Source: Luminiphilus sp. (lineage in GTDB: Bacteria; Pseudomonadota; Gammaproteobacteria; Pseudomonadales; Halieaceae). Taken from it: DNA of 19,009 bases. The stretch lies in assembly GCA_029251065.1 (NCBI GenBank), contig JAQXEB010000143.1, positions 1 through 19,009 of the forward strand, given 5' to 3'. A program made the position numbers and the translations under genes. A model generated the notes under the pieces. It was not told where the DNA came from and searched no databases. It was given only the letters and a program-made list of their open reading frames with translations. Positions 14,848 to 19,009 of this stretch are shown here, in pieces. Numbering within the stretch: the first letter of the stretch is position 1; each line of letters begins with the position of its first letter.

Positions 14848-16296
14848 CTACGGTCGCCAAAACGTCGGCGTGAATAAGATCAGCAGCGTAAATATTTCGA
14901 GTCGACCCAGGAGCATGGCGATGCACAAAATAACCTTCCCCGTGTCGGTCACTGTTGAGTAATTCGCCGCCACTGAACCCAGGCCGGGGCCTAAATTATT
15001 AATGGCCGCCATCACCGCACTGACGGCCGATAGGAAGTCGAGGCCGGTTCCTAGCATGCACAGTACTAAAATAAATGAAGAGAACATGTAGACGGCGAAG
15101 AAGCTCCATACGGCACTGACTACGGCTGGGCGCACCCGTCGATGATCGAGCTTTAGCGGTATGACGGCATTGGGGTGTAACAGCTGTCGGAGCTCTCGCA
15201 TACCTTGTCTGAAGATGAGCAAAATTCGCATGGCCTTCATGCCCCCACCGGTGGATCCTGCGCAGGCACCCATGACGCTGAGCATAATCAGAAAAATGGG
15301 GAGAAATGAGGGCCATATCGAAAAGTTGTCACTGGAGAAGCCGGTCGTTGTTGCTATTGAAACGGTCTGAAACAAGCCGTGGATAATGGCTTTTTCAAGG
15401 GGGAGCGTCTCCATTACGACCAGTGTGGTGCAGGTAATGGCAATGGCAAATAGGATCATCCAAGAAAAGAACTTAGTTTCAGAGTCGACGCTGTAAACGC
15501 TCGGGTTTCGCTTGGAAAAAGCGATGAAATGTAGCCCGAAATTGACGGCGCTAATGAGCATAAATAAGCTTCCGATCACCAACACCACGTCACTCTGGAA
15601 AAAACCCATACTTGCGTCATGGGTTGAGAAGCCGCCAATAGCGATGGTCGAAAAAGCGTGGCTAATGGCATCAAATGCTGTCATTCCGGCTAAGTAGTAC
15701 GCGAGGGCGCAGGCCACGGTCAGGCCAAGATAGATTGAAAAAAGCGCCTTGGCTGTCGAGGTAATTCTCGGTGTGAGCTTGCTGTCTTTTGCCGGGCCGT
15801 TGCTTTCTGCTCGGTAAAGCTGAACACCGCCAATGCCCAACATAGGCAGCACAGCGACTGCGAGAACGATAATACCGATACCGCCTAACCACTGAAGAAG
15901 CTGACGGTAAAGGAGGATGGATTGAGGCAGTGTGTCCAAGCCGATGAGCACCGTGGCACCCGTGGTAGTGAGGCCAGAGACAGATTCAAACACAGCATCA
16001 AAGACCGACACGTCGATTGCATCACTGAGTAGGAACGGCAGTGAGCCGTAGAGACCCAGCACGATCCAAAATGCCGCAGTCACTAAAAACCCGTCGCGAA
16101 TCTTCAGTTCTGACTCAGCGCTTTGCGTAAAAAGCCACAGTGCAACCCCGGAGGTCGCGGTCGCAGCGAAGGCCTGCCCAAATACATCGGCCGTCCCGTC
16201 TGCCTGAACCCAGCCGAGCATCATCGAGGGCAAGGTGCCCAGACTAAAGAGCATCAACAGCAACCCGACAATTCGAGCACACAGTCGGATATTCAT
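14848..16296 (-). CDS. trkH: Trk potassium uptake protein TrkH
   Basis: Potassium-translocating membrane subunit of the Trk system, gated by TrkA. It has 482 residues (E. coli 483), mostly hydrophobic. The four pore loops of the KtrB/TrkH superfamily are visible: SGLTTTGAT (107-115), STIAIGGFS (216-224), SIATTTGFS (313-321) and NNLGPGLG (433-440), each with the filter glycine. ACAGSTGGGMKAMR (about 344-357) is the gating-loop region after the third pore loop, and the last helix has the conserved GRLEIFTLL (464-472). The ATG at 16296 forms an ATGA overlap with the trkA stop, so the gating ring and channel are made together. Confidence 0.97.
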   Translation of the reverse strand: MNIRLCARIVGLLLMLFSLGTLPSMMLGWVQADGTADVFGQAFAATATSGVALWLFTQSAESELKIRDGFLVTAAFWIVLGLYGSLPFLLSDAIDVSVFDAVFESVSGLTTTGATVLIGLDTLPQSILLYRQLLQWLGGIGIIVLAVAVLPMLGIGGVQLYRAESNGPAKDSKLTPRITSTAKALFSIYLGLTVACALAYYLAGMTAFDAISHAFSTIAIGGFSTHDASMGFFQSDVVLVIGSLFMLISAVNFGLHFIAFSKRNPSVYSVDSETKFFSWMILFAIAITCTTLVVMETLPLEKAIIHGLFQTVSIATTTGFSSDNFSIWPSFLPIFLIMLSVMGACAGSTGGGMKAMRILLIFRQGMRELRQLLHPNAVIPLKLDHRRVRPAVVSAVWSFFAVYMFSSFILVLCMLGTGLDFLSAVSAVMAAINNLGPGLGSVAANYSTVTDTGKVILCIAMLLGRLEIFTLLILFTPTFWRP

Positions 16297-17672
16297 TTGA
16301 TAAAGCTGCCGCCTACGACAAACAGTTTCTCAACTAAGCTGATTTTGGAGGGATCGGTGAGAAATAAAATCACATGATCATCCTCTTCCACGATGACGTG
16401 TCGGTGCGCAATAACGACTTGATCGCCTCTTAAAATAGCGCCGACGGTGGTGCCGGGGGGCAGGTCGAGCTCATCCAGTCGACGACCCACAACTTTCGAC
16501 GTTTTTGGATCGCCGTGTGCCGTTATTTCGAGCGCTTCAGCGGCACCGCGCCGAAGTGAATGCACCGCACTGATGTCGCCTTGACGAACGTGTGTAAGCA
16601 AGCTGCTAATCGTGATTTGTTGCGGCGATATGGCGATATCGATTTCCTGTCCTACGAGCTCGGCGTAGGCTGAATTGGTGATCAGCGTAATCACCTTTTT
16701 TGCGCCAAGTCGCTTGGCGAGCATGGACATCATAATGTTGGACTCGCCGTTGTTCGTCAGCGCACAGAACACATCGGTATTGCCAATGTTTTCCTGCTGC
16801 ATGAGCTTTGAGTCGTTGGCACTGCCATTGAGCACAATGCTTTCCTCCAGCTCTTCTGAAAGGATGCGACAGCGATCGTAATTGAGCTCAAGCACTTTGA
16901 CCTGATAGTCGCGCTCCAGTCGCTTTGCCAACGATGCGCCAATTTTTCCGCCGCCCGCAATCATCACGCGCTTGTAGGGTTCGTCCAGCTTCCTCAGCTC
17001 CGAGGTGACCGCACGAATATTTTCACTTGCAGCAATGAAGAAGGTCTCGTCGTCCGGCTCTACAACGGTGCTGCCTTCCGGAATAATGGCGCTCTGAGAT
17101 TTTCGGAAAATAGCGGCAACACGCGTATCCACGTTGGGCATATGCTCACGAATCTCTTGAAGCTCTCGGCCAACAATGGGACCCCCTTCGACAGCCCTAA
17201 CAGCCACCAACCGTATTTTGCCGCTCGCAAAATCCATGACCTGAAGAGAGCCTGGGTTCAAAATAAGTTGGTGAATCGCGTCGGTAACGAGTCGCTCCGG
17301 ACTAATCGTGACGTCGACGGGTATGGCGCCTGACTGGAAAAGCGTTTCGTCCTCGTTGAGGTAGTCGACTTCACGAATTCGACAAATCTTTGTCGGTGTT
17401 CGGTACAGCGTGTAGGCAATGGTGCAGGCCAACATGTTGACCTCGTCACTGTCGGTCACTGCGATGAGCATGTCAGCGTCTTCTGCGCCGGCGTCTGACA
17501 GCGTGGTGGGTTTGGACGCGTCGCCCTTCACGGTCCGGATATCGAGCCGTTCCTGCAGCTGCCGCAAGGCAGCTTCAGAGCTATCGACCACCGTCACATC
17601 GTTCTGCTCGTCAGCAAGGTGTTCTGTCAGCGTGCCGCCAACCTGGCCGGCTCCTAATATTATGATTTTCAC
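16293..17672 (-). CDS. trkA: Trk system potassium uptake protein TrkA
   Basis: Cytoplasmic regulatory subunit of Trk; its RCK domains bind NAD(H) or ATP and gate TrkH. It has 459 residues (E. coli 458) in the typical duplicated form. RCK_N 1 has GAGQVGG (Gly7, Gly9, Gly12) with the ribose-binding Asp30. RCK_C 1 follows (about 140-225). RCK_N 2 has IAGGGKIGASLAKRLE (from about 236), then RCK_C 2 (about 370-455). The start is GTG at 17672 (MKIIILGAGQVGG), with AAGGAA about 11 bases upstream. It lies downstream of rsmB, a common pseudomonad-like order (rsmB-trkA), and here trkH follows directly. Confidence 0.97.
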   Translation of the reverse strand: MKIIILGAGQVGGTLTEHLADEQNDVTVVDSSEAALRQLQERLDIRTVKGDASKPTTLSDAGAEDADMLIAVTDSDEVNMLACTIAYTLYRTPTKICRIREVDYLNEDETLFQSGAIPVDVTISPERLVTDAIHQLILNPGSLQVMDFASGKIRLVAVRAVEGGPIVGRELQEIREHMPNVDTRVAAIFRKSQSAIIPEGSTVVEPDDETFFIAASENIRAVTSELRKLDEPYKRVMIAGGGKIGASLAKRLERDYQVKVLELNYDRCRILSEELEESIVLNGSANDSKLMQQENIGNTDVFCALTNNGESNIMMSMLAKRLGAKKVITLITNSAYAELVGQEIDIAISPQQITISSLLTHVRQGDISAVHSLRRGAAEALEITAHGDPKTSKVVGRRLDELDLPPGTTVGAILRGDQVVIAHRHVIVEEDDHVILFLTDPSKISLVEKLFVVGGSFIK

Positions 17673-17751
17673 GACGCTACCGATTCCTTAGACAACGATT
17701 GAGCTGAGCCGTTTCAGAGGAATGGTACTCCGATTTCTCACGAACTCCAGA

Positions 17752-19009
17752 TCACCCCACTTTCTCTATCAGGCAATAGTAAAGACCATCACCGTAATCG
17801 GCCGATGGGATGACTTGCTGTCCGAAAGTCATTTGAACACCGACATTCTTGGGCAAAGGCGCGGACTGTGCATCCGGTGTGCTGCTGAGAAAGGCGCTGA
17901 CGATGTCTTCGTTTTCGTCGGGTAACAAAGAGCAGGTTGCATATAAAAGCTGTCCGCCCGTTTTGAGGTACGGCCAAACCGAGTTAAGCAGGCTGAGCTG
18001 AAGCGTCGCAAACTGAGCAACATCTGCTTTCGTACGAATAACCTTCACGTCTGGGTTTCTTCTCATAACGCCGGTTGCTGAGCAGGGAGCGTCAAGCAAA
18101 ATACTGTCAAACGCCTCGTCAATTAGGCCGTGAGGTATTTCGGTGACATCGCAGGCAACGGTTGCGACCGCCAATTCAAGCCGCGCGGCGTTCTCAGACA
18201 CTTTTTCAAGCCGTACCTCAGAGATATCCATTGCTGTGACCTGAGCGCCCAGTTCAGCGAGGTGACAGGCTTTGCCTCCCGGTGCGGCACAGGCGTCGAG
18301 TATGCGAGCGCCCGGTGCAAATGTAATGAGCTCAGCGGCGAGCTGCGCGGAGTGATCTTGGACACTTGCGAATCCCGCCTCAAACTCTGGTATTTGAGTG
18401 ACGGGTAAAGGCTCCAGCAATGTCAGTGCACTCGCCCCCAAAGTCTGTGTCGGGATGCCGGCCAATTGTAACTGCGCCTTGTAGTCGTCGCGTGATGTTT
18501 TCTGCACGTTCACGCGTAGCGTTAAGGGGGGCTTTTTCTTCGACACGTCCGCGATGGCGGATACAGCGTCGGGGAGTGAACGAATCAGTGACTTATAAAG
18601 CCAGCCGGGCAACGCGGCGCGTTCAGTGTCACCGAGAGCGTCGTGTAAGGCCGAACGGTCTCGCTGGTATCGTCTTAAACACCCATTAATAAGCCGCGAC
18701 GCCCACGGCTTATCAATCGCGTTGCACACATCGACGGCGGCAGAAACTGAAGCGTAGTCGGGCGTGTGACACTCATCGAGCTCGGACATTGCCATAAGCA
18801 ATGTGGCTTCAAGAGCCGAGTCCTTGGCCTTGAGGGGTCGGTCGAGGAGCTGTCGGACGATGCCCTTGTAAAGGGGCCACAGTCTGAGTGAGCCATAGAC
18901 AAGTTCTTTTAAAAACGCGCGGTCGCTGTCTTGAACGCTGGCTTCCATGGGGCCGTACAGCGTGTTGAGAGAGCCCCCGTGAGACACGTCATCGAGCAAG
19001 CGAACGCTT
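17752..19009 (-). CDS. rsmB: 16S rRNA (cytosine-967 C5)-methyltransferase RsmB (partial, N-terminus cut off)
   Basis: SAM-dependent methyltransferase that makes m5C967 in 16S rRNA. The frame is open past the right edge. About 418 codons are visible, so only some 10-15 N-terminal residues are probably missing (E. coli RsmB 429). The N-terminal NusB-like RNA-binding domain (ELVYGSLRLW..., ASRLINGCLRRYQRD) is followed by the Rossmann domain. That domain has DACAAPGGKACHLAEL (SAM loop), LDAPCSATGVMRRNPD (motif IV cysteine) and LLYATCSLLPDENED (motif VI nucleophile cysteine). The TTG at 18999 is not the likely true start, because the frame continues upstream with SVR before LLDDVSHGGSL. A gap of 79 bases separates it from trkA, with no clear terminator. 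Confidence 0.95.
   Translation of the reverse strand, partial: SVRLLDDVSHGGSLNTLYGPMEASVQDSDRAFLKELVYGSLRLWPLYKGIVRQLLDRPLKAKDSALEATLLMAMSELDECHTPDYASVSAAVDVCNAIDKPWASRLINGCLRRYQRDRSALHDALGDTERAALPGWLYKSLIRSLPDAVSAIADVSKKKPPLTLRVNVQKTSRDDYKAQLQLAGIPTQTLGASALTLLEPLPVTQIPEFEAGFASVQDHSAQLAAELITFAPGARILDACAAPGGKACHLAELGAQVTAMDISEVRLEKVSENAARLELAVATVACDVTEIPHGLIDEAFDSILLDAPCSATGVMRRNPDVKVIRTKADVAQFATLQLSLLNSVWPYLKTGGQLLYATCSLLPDENEDIVSAFLSSTPDAQSAPLPKNVGVQMTFGQQVIPSADYGDGLYYCLIEKVG

Noticed and set aside
1..19009. Mobile elements, CRISPR arrays, defence islands, toxin-antitoxin pairs, tRNA or rRNA genes
   Set aside because: None is visible. The window is almost entirely filled by conserved core genes with family-typical lengths, so I do not claim a new multi-gene system.

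Overview
The window is a chromosomal replication-origin neighbourhood from a gammaproteobacterium. The order rpmH-rnpA-yidD-yidC on the left arm and dnaA-dnaN-recF-gyrB on the right arm, followed by glyQ/glyS and rsmB-trkA, resembles Pseudomonas and related marine lineages (Cellvibrionales/OM60-like) more than Enterobacteria. Protein lengths and motifs are all core-genome type. Base composition is near 50% GC outside the origin. I see no mobile element, CRISPR array, tRNA or rRNA, and no obvious horizontally acquired island. The species cannot be named from what is here.

Layout. Positions 1-1986 (minus strand) hold a tightly packed operon read leftwards: rpmH, rnpA, yidD and yidC (3' part cut by the window edge). 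Genes overlap by 4 bp (rnpA/yidD) and 1 bp (yidD/yidC), behind a good sigma70-type promoter at 2027-2055. Positions 1987-2429 are the intergenic oriC candidate: two perfect DnaA boxes, one near-perfect box, a very AT-rich tract, a perfect FNR/Anr-type palindrome and a small open reading frame with a strong Shine-Dalgarno that overlaps the dnaA start. Positions 2430-8600 (plus strand) are dnaA, dnaN, recF and gyrB. recF carries two perfect 16-bp parS centromere sites. Positions 8617-12987 (minus strand) are glyQ, glyS and an rmuC-like gene, transcribed in that order. A short divergent promoter region separates glyQ from an lpxL-type acyltransferase and djlA (plus, 13076-14835). Positions 14848-19009 (minus strand) hold rsmB (N-terminus cut off), trkA and trkH.

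How it fits together. The centre is the replication initiation, clamp, repair and supercoiling set (DnaA, DnaN, RecF, GyrB), sitting beside the origin and the parS sites that ParB would use to segregate it. The left operon supplies ribosomal protein L34, the RNase P protein, and the membrane-insertion factors YidD and YidC. The right side supplies glycyl-tRNA synthetase, lipid A acylation, a membrane J-protein, potassium uptake (TrkA/TrkH) and 16S rRNA m5C methylation (RsmB).

No new multi-gene system is evident. The observations worth following are regulatory: the paired parS sites inside recF, the FNR-like box and DnaA box placed around the putative dnaA transcription start, and the overlapping upstream reading frame.
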